NCBI GenBank assembly: GCA_016758965.1
Contig: JAEPRB010000174.1
Location: 1-64,000 of the forward strand
Direction: 5' to 3'
From: Circinella minor
Lineage: Eukaryota; Mucoromycota; Mucoromycetes; Mucorales; Lichtheimiaceae
Length of the DNA: 64,000 bases
This document shows, in pieces, positions 28,003 through 37,678 of the stretch. Each line of letters begins with the position of its first letter. Position 1 is the stretch's first letter. A program made the position numbers and the translations under genes. The notes beneath the pieces are model-generated. The model made no database searches, had not been told where the DNA came from, and worked only from the letters and a program-made list of their open reading frames with translations.

Positions 28003-28640
28003 ATAATAGTATTCAAAAGAAACTTTACAAATATCACTAGATATTCTCAGGATGATAACTTGATAAGTAAAAATGATGAATGAGGGCATAAAAAAGATAA
28101 AAGATAAATTATGCAAGAGTTGTTTATATATATATATATAAACAACTTGATTTCTGCGTGTGATTTAACCATGAGTAGTAGTTTCAAACGGCAGAAATCG
28201 GGGGGCACAATGCATATGGGGAAACGTGAAAATAAGATTTTACTTGTCACTTTTTATAAAGATAAAAATAATGGTACGTGGGGGGGGTTCCTTTTCAATA
28301 AAAAAAGTATATATATATATACTTTCTATTCAATATGAACTTATTCATCAAAAGAATGAAAATTGAATTAGATCAACAAATTATAAAATTTGTCATTTAT
28401 ACTCGTTACTAAATTATTCAATCGGTTCCTTGACGTCCGCGGAGAACTATAGCTTTTATGCATGATGGGTAACGTTTTCTTTTTCTTTTAGGTTATAGAT
28501 GTGTGTAACTCTGGATCTATAATAATGATTGGATAGCAATAGAAGTTGCCTCTTTAGTCATTCTAGATAATAATAATAAAAAAAACCAGCAACCATGAGT
28601 AAATCCAAACTTGTGGGGAAAGTCTTCATATATCCCACAA

Positions 28641-28672
<32 letters not shown>

Positions 28673-29578
28673 GGTTGGATCCGCTCTCACCCGTTCTATC
28701 GCATATGAATGTTTCATTATATACATAGAAAATGAGTAATAATGAACTTGTTTTTTCATTGGAACCAATAGTTTTTATTCATTTTTACATTTTAGTATAA
28801 ATACTTTTTATGTTACTTTCTTCACTATGCATTCTACTTTCTATTTTAAATCTACATAAAAATGTATTGAATGTTATGTATCATGAAACACTTTTTTTTT
28901 TCTTTTAGAAAAAAGAAAAGAAATATTCTGCATAGAAATCTTTGAAAAATAGCCCTATTTTGTAAATTTAAGAGATAACAGGAGCAATTAAAACAACTAA
29001 AATTATTAACCCACCAAAAATATCGGAACATTCCGCTTTATATAGATCAAGTAAAATGCAGTATAAAAAGAAATAAAGATTAAAAACGTGTGTATAACTT
29101 CATGTGATGAAAGATTTTTTCAAGTATTTAAAGATCAATATAACATAAAAAGTTGAATAATGGATTTAAGAAACGAGTTTTTGGTATTATTATTATTATT
29201 ATGATTATTTTTGACATTCCGGAATTTTACGTTTAGTTCTCCATGATTTCATGCGCTGAAGGTTACACAATGAAATCTTCTGAAGCTCTGGACAGCTTTT
29301 GGGTTTTATTGGAAAAGGCGTAAAAAATTAATTCATTCTAATGATGGTCTTTTTCAATACTTATAAAAAGTCATTGATCTGTATGTACTTTCCTTTCTTT
29401 TTTTTTTCTACATTCTTGTTCTTTCTGTCCACTTTATTATTATTATTGATTATTGTACTCAAAGGTATTCTTTCTTTTATATTCATATGATATATTATAG
29501 AAAAATAAATAAATTATTTGATCCGTTATACTAAAATGTAAATTATATTAGATATTTATATATATATATATAACAAAA
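28003..29578. other. Intergenic region upstream of F-box gene
   Basis: AT-rich with a 30-nt T run near 28646-28671, TA repeats and a G-run near 28278. A short open stretch beginning ATG at 28171 and ending in a GTACGT donor-like site looks slightly coding but cannot be extended, so it is not called. Otherwise only the promoter of the F-box gene is expected here. Confidence 0.55.
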
Positions 29579-31474
29579 ATGATGAACTCAACATCATTCT
29601 ATTCACTTCCTGTTGAAATTATGTTACTCATAACAGACCAACTAAATATCGGTGATTGTTATCATTGTAGTCAAGTTTCACGTCAATGGTATCAGATATT
29701 CCGTCCGCGAATGTATCGATCTGTTGATATTTATGATTCAAAAATGCTTGATTGTTTTATGAAAATGGTATCTCAGGAACGAAAACAACAAGAGATTATA
29801 GCGACAACAACAAACACATCATCCCATGTATTTTTCCCTGTTTCACGTTATGTCAAGACAATTGAGATTTCTCAAGTTGAAATTCCTAAAGAATTACAAG
29901 AATTTCCTGTTCAATCCCTGGCTTGGCGTTATGTCAACCCCCTTATGTCAATGATCAGCCAAACAATAAAGTATTACGGAGACATCACTAGCCTGACATT
30001 AAAATTCACCAAGGAGGAAATTATTTCATCGTTTGATTTTTACGCCTTGCTTCGTAACATACCTCGATTGGAATGCTTGGCATTATCTGGTTTTTTCAAG
30101 GAGTTGACCATGGATCATCTTGAACAATTACATAATGAGGCACCAAAGACACTTACAAAACTTGATCTAGAAGGAGATTTGTTGGCGATAGATAATCATT
30201 GGACACAGTCTACTCAATTATTATCATCATCGTCACTGATCCAAAATCTACGATTGGCGTATCGTTGGCCAGATGCAAGAAATAGTGCCATGTGGTTATT
30301 GTATTTTACACACAAATACCCTTGTGTTCATCGATTACAATTGGAAGGTCGAAAAGGTGCTGCTACTGTTGTATCCACATCATCAAGACTTTCAGGACGT
30401 GGTGATGAAGAACAAGATCTATTGGAAGTGGATCCACTTTGTATTCAAGCATGCAATGAATTCTCTCATCACCATCCGGATCTCAAACACATTCGATTGG
30501 TCAATTTAGGATTACATCCAAGTCTTTATCGTACAATGCTCCATGGTTTACATCATTGCCGAGATATTGATCTTGCCGGTGTAGAAGCACCTTTATCATA
30601 TAATGGTGAGGAAAAACAACAATGGTTGGAGGATTTGTTTGCAACTTTTCAAGAAAGAGTTGAACGATTAAATATCAAGTTAGTCTATCCAAGAATTGTC
30701 ATGTTGGGACTGAGTCGGTGTAAGAATTTACGCCAGTTAACGCTCGGCAGAACATCTGGATTTATTACAAGTCGTGATCATCATTGGCAATTATCCCTCT
30801 CGGATCTTCTCTCAAGTTGTCCGCGTCTTGTTCATCTTACTTTACGACAATTAACCATTGCATCACAGTCATCTGGATCAACATGTGTTAATATCAATAA
30901 CAAGATCCATCCATTACGAGTTCTTCGTTTAGAACATGTCGCTATGCCTGCTAGTGCTTTAAAGGATCTTGGTACACGATGCCGCCAGTTACGTCAACTT
31001 TATATTCATTACTGCAAATGGTTAAGTCAGAATCATCAATATAATCATGTCGAGCTTCATATGGCTAACCAATCATTAGATCTTATCGAGATCATTCAAT
31101 CTGGCGATGTCTATACTCTTGAACCACATAATCTACTTGCTATCCAAACCAAGTCCTCCAAGCACAATCATTGGTTTCTCAACACCTCATCGACATCATC
31201 AAAAGCAATTACAACAGTACCGACACAAGTGGATACCTGGAACCAAATCCGATCCATGCTCAATACACAAATATTGGAACCATTAAATGAGTTTGATGTA
31301 ATGATGGTCGAACAACAAATAAAAGAACTCACAGTGGCTCGTGCTAATCGTACACCTCCTCCATCCAATAATGTCTGTCCTCATATAAAAAATGCATTGA
31401 ATCGAGGATATATAAAATTTCATTGTGAATCAATTAACAAGTTTTACTTTAATGGAACCCAAATTTCTATTTAA
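29579..31474 (+). CDS. F-box/leucine-rich-repeat protein
   Basis: Single uninterrupted reading frame of 631 residues, unusual in this intron-rich window. An F-box occupies about residues 7-50 (YSLPVEIMLLITDQLNIGDC, then SQVSRQWYQIFRPRMYRSVD). The rest consists of irregular leucine-rich repeats with the pattern L..L.L....L (for example TLTKLDLEGDLLAID, CRDIDLAGVEAPL, LRVLRLEHVAMPA, RQLRQLYIHYCKW). Such proteins are substrate receptors of SCF ubiquitin ligases, the F-box binding Skp1; the substrate is not predictable. Mucoromycota carry many lineage-specific F-box/LRR genes, and a second LRR protein lies at the right edge of this window. It converges on the thioesterase-like gene with only 152 bases between stop codons. 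Confidence 0.88.
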   Translation: MMNSTSFYSLPVEIMLLITDQLNIGDCYHCSQVSRQWYQIFRPRMYRSVDIYDSKMLDCFMKMVSQERKQQEIIATTTNTSSHVFFPVSRYVKTIEISQVEIPKELQEFPVQSLAWRYVNPLMSMISQTIKYYGDITSLTLKFTKEEIISSFDFYALLRNIPRLECLALSGFFKELTMDHLEQLHNEAPKTLTKLDLEGDLLAIDNHWTQSTQLLSSSSLIQNLRLAYRWPDARNSAMWLLYFTHKYPCVHRLQLEGRKGAATVVSTSSRLSGRGDEEQDLLEVDPLCIQACNEFSHHHPDLKHIRLVNLGLHPSLYRTMLHGLHHCRDIDLAGVEAPLSYNGEEKQQWLEDLFATFQERVERLNIKLVYPRIVMLGLSRCKNLRQLTLGRTSGFITSRDHHWQLSLSDLLSSCPRLVHLTLRQLTIASQSSGSTCVNINNKIHPLRVLRLEHVAMPASALKDLGTRCRQLRQLYIHYCKWLSQNHQYNHVELHMANQSLDLIEIIQSGDVYTLEPHNLLAIQTKSSKHNHWFLNTSSTSSKAITTVPTQVDTWNQIRSMLNTQILEPLNEFDVMMVEQQIKELTVARANRTPPPSNNVCPHIKNALNRGYIKFHCESINKFYFNGTQISI

Positions 31475-31626
31475 AAAAAAAAAAGCACAAGATATGATTT
31501 ATACCCTTATTTACATTACAAAACAAAATACCCACTTTTTCCTTTATTTGCATTTAATCCATTTTTTTTGTTCTTTGCATATTCCCTTTCTCTTTTGTAT
31601 ATAAATTTTTTATTTTTTGTTTAATT

Positions 31627-32836
31627 TTATAACTTTTGTTTACGTTTCTCCATGAGTGAGATATGATGTCTATAATAAAAAAAATTGGTTTTTTTTTTAA
31701 TTAACATAAAATGATGTTTCCCTTCCTGTCTTCCTTGAAAGAAAAAAAAAAGAAGTACTATTATTTACCTTGCAGTACCCAAAAGATATCCATCTTGGTC
31801 ATATAACCATCCATCAGCATCCATAATCCCATCGACAATATTTCTCATAGTAATTTTAAGGAATACACGTTGAGTTGGTTTTGAAGGTGGTACACGATAC
31901 GTCACTTCAAATTGAAGTGATGCTCTCGCATACTCCACACCTTTTTGTATAAACGGACGTGGAATAGTTGCAATATCTGCAAAACAGCCTATACTCTTAG
32001 CATCAATGGGTTCACCATTAGGCCATTCAAATGCATGCCATAATTCTCCTTTTTGTTGTTGATCCAAATTCTCAAATATTTTCAAAGTCTTTACCCCTCC
32101 AGCTAAACTAATCATTTTGCTTGGTTTCATCTGAGTGTTGAAATTGGGTAAACCGGGATCGTTTTCAATGAGGGGTGCAAAAGAAAATCCATCAGGTCTA
32201 CTTGTTGTAGTTATGATAGTATGTAATTTGGTGACATAGGCTGATGGATTGTAAGCATCCAGTGTAGTGAATGGTGCAGGAGTAGAAAGTTGTTTGAGAG
32301 CAACTTGGAAAACACAATATCCAGTATTGCTGGTTTTTAGGTTTACCAATTCAATTAGACAAGGTCCTACGACGCTCAGCTTAAAGAAAAAAGCATTGAA
32401 TGCAACCATACGCTGTCCTGGTGTGTGTTGAAACACAGCATCCATCATAATACCATTCAAATAACCTGTCATATGTATTTGTTAGTTATCAAATTATTTT
32501 ATATCTATGAGTATTCTATTATTTATTCATAACATACCGCCCTATATTATAAAAAATAAATGGAGAAATGGGAACTTAGTAGACATTATTAACCTGATAA
32601 GTAAAACAATTAATGACATACCTGTGGATTAGCATGAACCATCCGAAAATCCTGTTTTTTTTTTAAATATATATATTTATAATTAGTTTTATTGCTAGTG
32701 GTTTCATTCTTCAAACAATAATAATGATCATTTATCCATTTTTGACACGTACGGGATGAATATTACCACTAAAAAAGACTTTGTTGTCAATAGTTCCAAT
32801 ATATTCTGTATGTGTTGCTTCTTGATAACTACTCAT
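31627..32836 (-). CDS. Thioesterase-like (hotdog superfamily) protein with a 4-nt microexon
   Basis: Five exons: 32836-32753, 32651-32622, 32541-32538 (GGCG only), 32465-31769, 31669-31627; 858 nt, 285 residues. Without the four-base exon the frame hits a stop; with it the conserved NPQGGYLNGIMMDAVFQ is restored, matching the GN.P.GGY block of acyl-CoA thioesterase-like proteins. Further on, GFSFAPLIENDPG, WHAFEWPNGEPIDAKSIG, ADIATIPRP and LQFEVTYRVPP fit the double-hotdog fold, and DADGWLYDQDGYLLGTARHH matches the usual end of such enzymes. That last match supports a final spliced exon rather than the in-frame stop at 31765, which would give 271 residues of ORF. Expected role: hydrolysis of an acyl-CoA thioester; the substrate is unknown. 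The C terminus (KRKQKL) resembles but does not equal a peroxisomal PTS1. Confidence 0.72.
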
Positions 32837-34498
32837 CCTTTTATTTTATTTTTTCGTTTGTATTGTTACGTAAAAAAAAGAGAAAGAAAGAAAGTAACAA
32901 AATGAAAGTAACTGAAATTTATGGATTCAAGCGAAATTGTGTGAAACCTCTCTCCTCCCCCAAACAGTTCGTGGTCTTTTTATAATTAAGATTTGATCTT
33001 TACAGTTTAACTTAAGTCCGTGCAGGCGTCGTCATGCAGAAAAAAAAAATGCCAGAAAGTTTTAATATATCTAAAATACTCGATTATACATATTTAAATA
33101 CAAACAGATAAGTTTGTTTATTAGCTAAAAGTCTAAGCCGGTGAATTGTTTTCTTTCTTTTACTTTATAACACTTGTTTAATAGTATATAGTAACTAATA
33201 TTTCGGCTTACTCAGGAACAACAATGTGTTACCAACAACAATAACGCCGCTGAGAAGATCATGAGACTGTAAAGTTATTTAAAAGCCGCGTTTAGCATAT
33301 ATCCAATAGAGTAAATTCTAACCTATATCATGATAAGTTCTTCTTCTTTAATTAAGATCTATATTGTGGCAAATTTAAGTATAGAAGACGGTAGGATAGT
33401 AAGGGAGGATCAAGGGGTACAACTAAAAGACAGTGAAGTAAAATTAAGTACAGTCATGGAGGGGGAATGACATGACCGAAGGTAGTCTCCATTGGGTAGG
33501 AATGGGGGACTTTTCAAAAGAAGCTGACCATAATATTTATTATTTATTTGTGGGAAGCAAAAAGAAAAAACCGTCTTTTTCGTTCAAGTGTATCCATTGG
33601 GCTTCATAAGAGTGCCAGCAGCCTCTAAATGTTCCGATTAAATGCAACTTCGCTTTTCGCAATGAACATGTTCGTCGGTTTTCAAGTAAAGTTTCAGTTA
33701 GTAAGAACTCGTTTGTTGCTTTGTTTTATTCTATTATAAAACTTGGTTAGATAAAAAAAAAAAATTGCCAGAGTGAACACAACATAAGTATGAGACAAAT
33801 TTAGCTCTAATAATAATAACGAGTAGCACTACTTGTAACGAATTTTAGTCCTTCCCTATTCTTCCAAAATACCGTCCTTCATTGGTGAACAAAATAAACC
33901 AAGTGCTAAAAATTCATGGCCAATTGTCAAATAATTCATGTATCATCTGTAAAATAATCTAATACCCTTATGACGAGTTGTAAACGGTCATTAATGAATA
34001 ATTATAAATACATGGACAGTAGTGAAAAATTCAACTTGACTGCATGTCGTCAACACCAGCTGACTCTAAATTAACCTCAATACAGCAGGAACAAGGCTTT
34101 TTTTTTTCCGTTGAACAGTTTTTTTTTTTTTATCTGACAACCTATTACAGCCTTTGGAAGGTAACTATATAAATCTTTTTTTTTATTATTACTTTTTGTT
34201 CAATCAACCGGGTTTGTTGTTGGCGTGTCTTTCTTCACGTTTGAGTGATGTATGTTGATTCATTGGTCATGGTGTGTCTTGATCATCATTTCAGCATCCA
34301 TTGCAAAGCTTTTTTTTTTTTTTGAAGAATGGGGGAATCTGTTGTTGGTGCGTCCTGAACAGTGTTTCAGCATTCATTGCAGATATACTCACCTGATCAA
34401 TAAATTTCTTTTCAGTGTGAATGGGGCAGCTAAATATTACTTCTTTGTGGTGTTTTTTATGTTGGCGTTCCCAATAGGAGCATTCCAGTGTACTTCCA
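32837..34498. other. Gene-free region upstream of Merlin-like remnant
   Basis: Contains the promoter of the thioesterase-like gene, then about 1.3 kb without a supported gene but less A/T-homopolymeric than usual intergenic DNA here, suggesting old transposon sequence. Includes repeat copy A (33185-33350) and imperfectly duplicated short strings at about 34210-34300 and 34330-34390 (such as TTCAGCATCCATTGCA and TTCAGCATTCATTGCA) just 5' of the transposase remnant. Confidence 0.5.
33185..33350 (+). repeat. Dispersed repeat, copy A
   Basis: About 150 bases that align by eye, in the same orientation, with 37150-37330: shared strings include TGTTA.CAACAACA.TAA.GC, GAGA..ATTATGAGAC-like and GTGAAATTA.TTAAA. 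The two copies flank the transposon-rich block. Not identified as a known element. Confidence 0.5.
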
Positions 34499-35345
34499 AT
34501 GAAGTTTAACTTTCTTTCTGGTGGTTGGCGGCGTCGTCATTGCTCTACCCATCGTACTATGTTAGCTGACACCATTTTTAGTGAAAGAAATATAAAGCCT
34601 CATTTGGTTCTTAGAGCTTTTCTCTATCATGTTCCTTATGGGTCAATTGCAGCTATTCTTGGTATGTCTGAAAAGTCAACCTATCTTTTAATGGATGATT
34701 TTAAACAGCTATTATTAGAGGAAGATGCAGAAATTGCATGTAGTGGTAAGTTTTTATACTTTTTTTTTAAAACTATTTTACTTAAGATAAATAATTTAAT
34801 AAATATTAAATACTTGTTACAGATGAGAAGATTGGTGACCCTGGAATTATTGTTGAAATTGATGAGTCAAAATTCGGAAAAAGAAAATATAACCGTGGTC
34901 ACTTAGTAGAAGGTCAATGGGTTCTAGGTGGTGTAGAAAGAACTGAAGAAAGACGTATCTTTTTAGTTTCAGTAGAAAGAAGAAATGCTGAAACTTTACT
35001 TTCTATAATAAAGGAAAAAGTTGCCCCTAGATCTATTATCCATACAGATTGTTGGGCAGCTTATGGTGGTATACCATCATGATGGTAATCCAATGGATTT
35101 CCAACATTATACTGTAAATCATAGTCTTTATTTCCGTGACCCTATTACAAGGGTTCATACTAATACTATAGAAGGTAAGTTTTTCTTTTAATTAAATAAT
35201 TTAAAAGTATATATATCTAATCTTTATATTATATATAGGTACTTGGAATGGTATTAAGGTATCCCTTTTTCTAAAGGGGTATTCTAAAAAAAATGTAAAT
35301 GCAAGTTTAAATGCATTTATTTGGAAAGGGGAAAAGATGGGGTAG
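34499..35345 (+). mobile_element. Merlin-type (ISXO2/IS1016-like DDE) transposase remnant with introns
   Basis: Three exon-like pieces: 34499-34745, 34823-35174, 35239-35345. The first has SGGWRRRHCSTHRTMLADTI, LGMSEKSTYLLMDDFKQLL, the helical N-terminal part. The second carries the DDE core: first Asp in VEIDESKFGKRKYNRGHLV, then EGQWVLGGVERT, second Asp in IIHTDCWAAYGG. Immediately after this the frame is broken (two stops at about 35081-35090), and the protein resumes in another frame as HYTVNHSLYFRDPITRVHTN, with the third acidic residue (Glu) at NTIEGTWNGIK across the last splice. It then stops early at 35345. ISXO2-like domains in eukaryotes belong to the Merlin superfamily. No TIRs or 8-9 bp target duplication were located. 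Clearly inactive as it stands, one frame change plus a truncated end. Confidence 0.8.
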
Positions 35346-36206
35346 AATAGTTAGTATTCTAAAGACTACTTACTGTACTTTCCTCTTGACTATCCAAGAG
35401 GTAACTTCATAGATATTGAAAACTAAAAAATAAAATAAAAAAATTCTTAAACTGTTCCAAAACTTATTCTGATTATACAGAAAAATGTATAAGTATTTCA
35501 AGTATAAAAGTATGAACCTGGTGACATGTCTGGGTCTGCTGGAATTACTTTTTATTTTTTAGAAGAGTTTTGTTGGTGCTTTTCACTTATCATTGTCACT
35601 AGTTTAATAGGTTCTAATTATATATAGAAAAACATAATTAAAATATCTATAATCAGTGAGACCCTTGTAAAAATTTATCCAAGTAGAATAACGATTATGA
35701 ATCTTTAACTGTTAATGTCCTTATGATGTGAATAGCTAAACATATAATTATACATTAATAGATGAAAGGATATGTATAATTGATATTAACACAAGCCTTA
35801 TTATGTTAGAGCTGATGTCGTTACTATTAGCATAATTGGTATTACATGTGTTATATCAATAAAAATAAAGATGAGGAAGGAGACAGTAATAGGACCAAAA
35901 GAACAAAACTGAACTGAAGTTTATTAAAATAAAGTATTATCTTTATTTATATGAAATATTATTATCGGTGGGATATATCAATGTGCGTATACGGATATAT
36001 GTGGGTTTTCTATTTACAATGACTGTGTGAATTATGAATATAAGATAAATTATATTAAGTTTAGACTTTGTGCGATTGACGTTATGGCATATCTACGCAG
36101 CTGTTATCTGTTATCATCATAAAAGGTTGACTTCTGTGTTCTTACAAATCATAGTCCAAATACGTAGCGAAATACACAAATTGTCAGTAAAGCATAATTG
36201 AAGATA
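35346..36206. other. Gene-free AT-rich stretch between transposon remnants
   Basis: No open frame with protein-like content. Likely decayed mobile-element sequence downstream of the Merlin remnant. Confidence 0.5.
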
Positions 36207-36750
36207 CCGTCACCGCTCGCTATAATGATATGTCGATATAACGATAGGGTTTTGAGGTTCAAGACAGATTAAGCGGGGAAATATTGTTATATCGAGTGGA
36301 CAAAGAATATCTTTATTTTAAAAAAACAAAAATAATACTACTTTGTTGGGCATTTTTTTTATGTTCTTTAGTTTTTAAACAATTCTTTGTCAAGTTTTAA
36401 TAATTTGAACATCAAATTTATCTTCAGGCACCGTCTTTTCCAAAAAAAGAAATCAAGTGATATTCTGCTTCTGATTCTTTCTTATGGTAATCAGATTTGT
36501 TTTTTATCAACTATCCAAGTCGAACTTGTTCTGGTCATTTTGCATGGCTTTATAAACAATAGGCAGTTTTTGATGCTTATCGTTATATTATGATACTCGC
36601 ATTTTTTTCTTACGTATAGGAGATCAGCATTAAGTATATGTGACCATGTGGTTGCAATTCAATTAAAATTAATGAGACAAGGAATATTTAATAAAGAAAA
36701 CTGTACAAAGAAAAAAAAAGAAGTGTTTTATTTTTATAATAGCTTATTTA
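36207..36750. mobile_element. Pogo/Fot1-like DNA transposon, truncated copy
   Basis: Aligns collinearly with the left two-thirds of the complete element at 27205-28000. It has the left terminus (CGTCACCGCTCGCTATAAT after TA), the TCGATATAACGATAGGGTTTTG unit (one unit fewer), the TTGTTGGGCATTTTTTT and CAGGCACC.TCTTTTCC strings, and the same open stretch (ICDHVVAIQLKLMRQGIFNK). Similarity stops near 36750, and the right inverted repeat is absent. Confidence 0.75.
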
Positions 36751-37678
36751 AAATAAGAACGAATCAAAATAAATAATAGTGTTCAATTGATTTTATCTTT
36801 TATTTTTGAAGGAATGATATTCTATCAATTATTCATGAATGAATAGAATGTATGTTTATTATGGTAGTTTACTACACTTTTAGTAAAATCCGTATCCTTC
36901 ACAGTCCTAAGCACTTGAAACTTTAAACTACTAGGCGACAAAAATTTCAGAAAACGCGACGTTGACTTCTATAAGCTTGCGACGTTAATCTTTACTGGCT
37001 GAGTTATTGCGTTTATAAAAAGTAGTGATACTCTAGCAGTCAAGACAGCTGAGCGGAAATTTTTTTCCTGGTTAACGAACCGGGCAATCAATCAGTAGAG
37101 AGACCGTTTGAGAACCAGGGAATACAGGTAGACTAGTACTCTACTGCCTATAGTAGAATATTTATTATGATTTCTCCAGAACCCCGCTTTACTGTAATAT
37201 GTTATCAACAACAGTAAAGCTGCTTAGAAAATTATGAGACAAGCTGTGAAATTACTTAAACGTTGTGTTTACCATATGCACAACAATATATATATATATC
37301 CTGATATTATGACAAGTTTATCTTACTTATCACAAGTTCCAGAATGAATGTCTCAAAGCTTGGGAAAATTCATCCACATACATAATTATGGCATTAGAAA
37401 GATTTTTTTTTACATATTAGAAATAGTTATTCAAGAATAGGAACCAATGAGGTATTTAAAAAAGGGGGGATATTCATAAATGTTTATTTATTTTTGTACG
37501 ACATTTTTGTTATAGTATCTTACTACTACATAAAATACTACTACTTGTCTACGTACTACTAACTACATATACTTATTTAATTCTATAATAAGTAAAAAGA
37601 AGAAGGAACATGAATAATTAGCAATTTTGGAAATAAACGAATATTGATTACATTAATAATAATAACACTGCTCTACTA
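36751..37678. other. Gene-free stretch between element and mannanase gene
   Basis: Contains repeat copy B at 37150-37330 and the 3' flank of the minus-strand mannanase gene. No gene supported. Confidence 0.5.
37150..37330 (+). repeat. Dispersed repeat, copy B
   Basis: Partner of 33185-33350 in direct orientation: 'tatagta..taatattt', 'tgttatcaacaacagtaaagc' versus 'tgttaccaacaacaataac', and a shared ATTATGAGAC/ATCATGAGAC block. About 4 kb apart, enclosing the Merlin remnant and the truncated pogo-like copy. Confidence 0.5.

Noticed and set aside
28171..28273. First exon of an unannotated gene (MSSSFKRQKSGG...)
   Set aside because: Ends in a donor-like GTACGT, but no downstream exon continues the frame convincingly.
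31765..31769. In-frame stop at 31765 as the end of the thioesterase-like protein
   Set aside because: The preceding AG-GTAAAT is a good donor, and the spliced final exon restores the usual family ending and the codon total, so the longer model is preferred.
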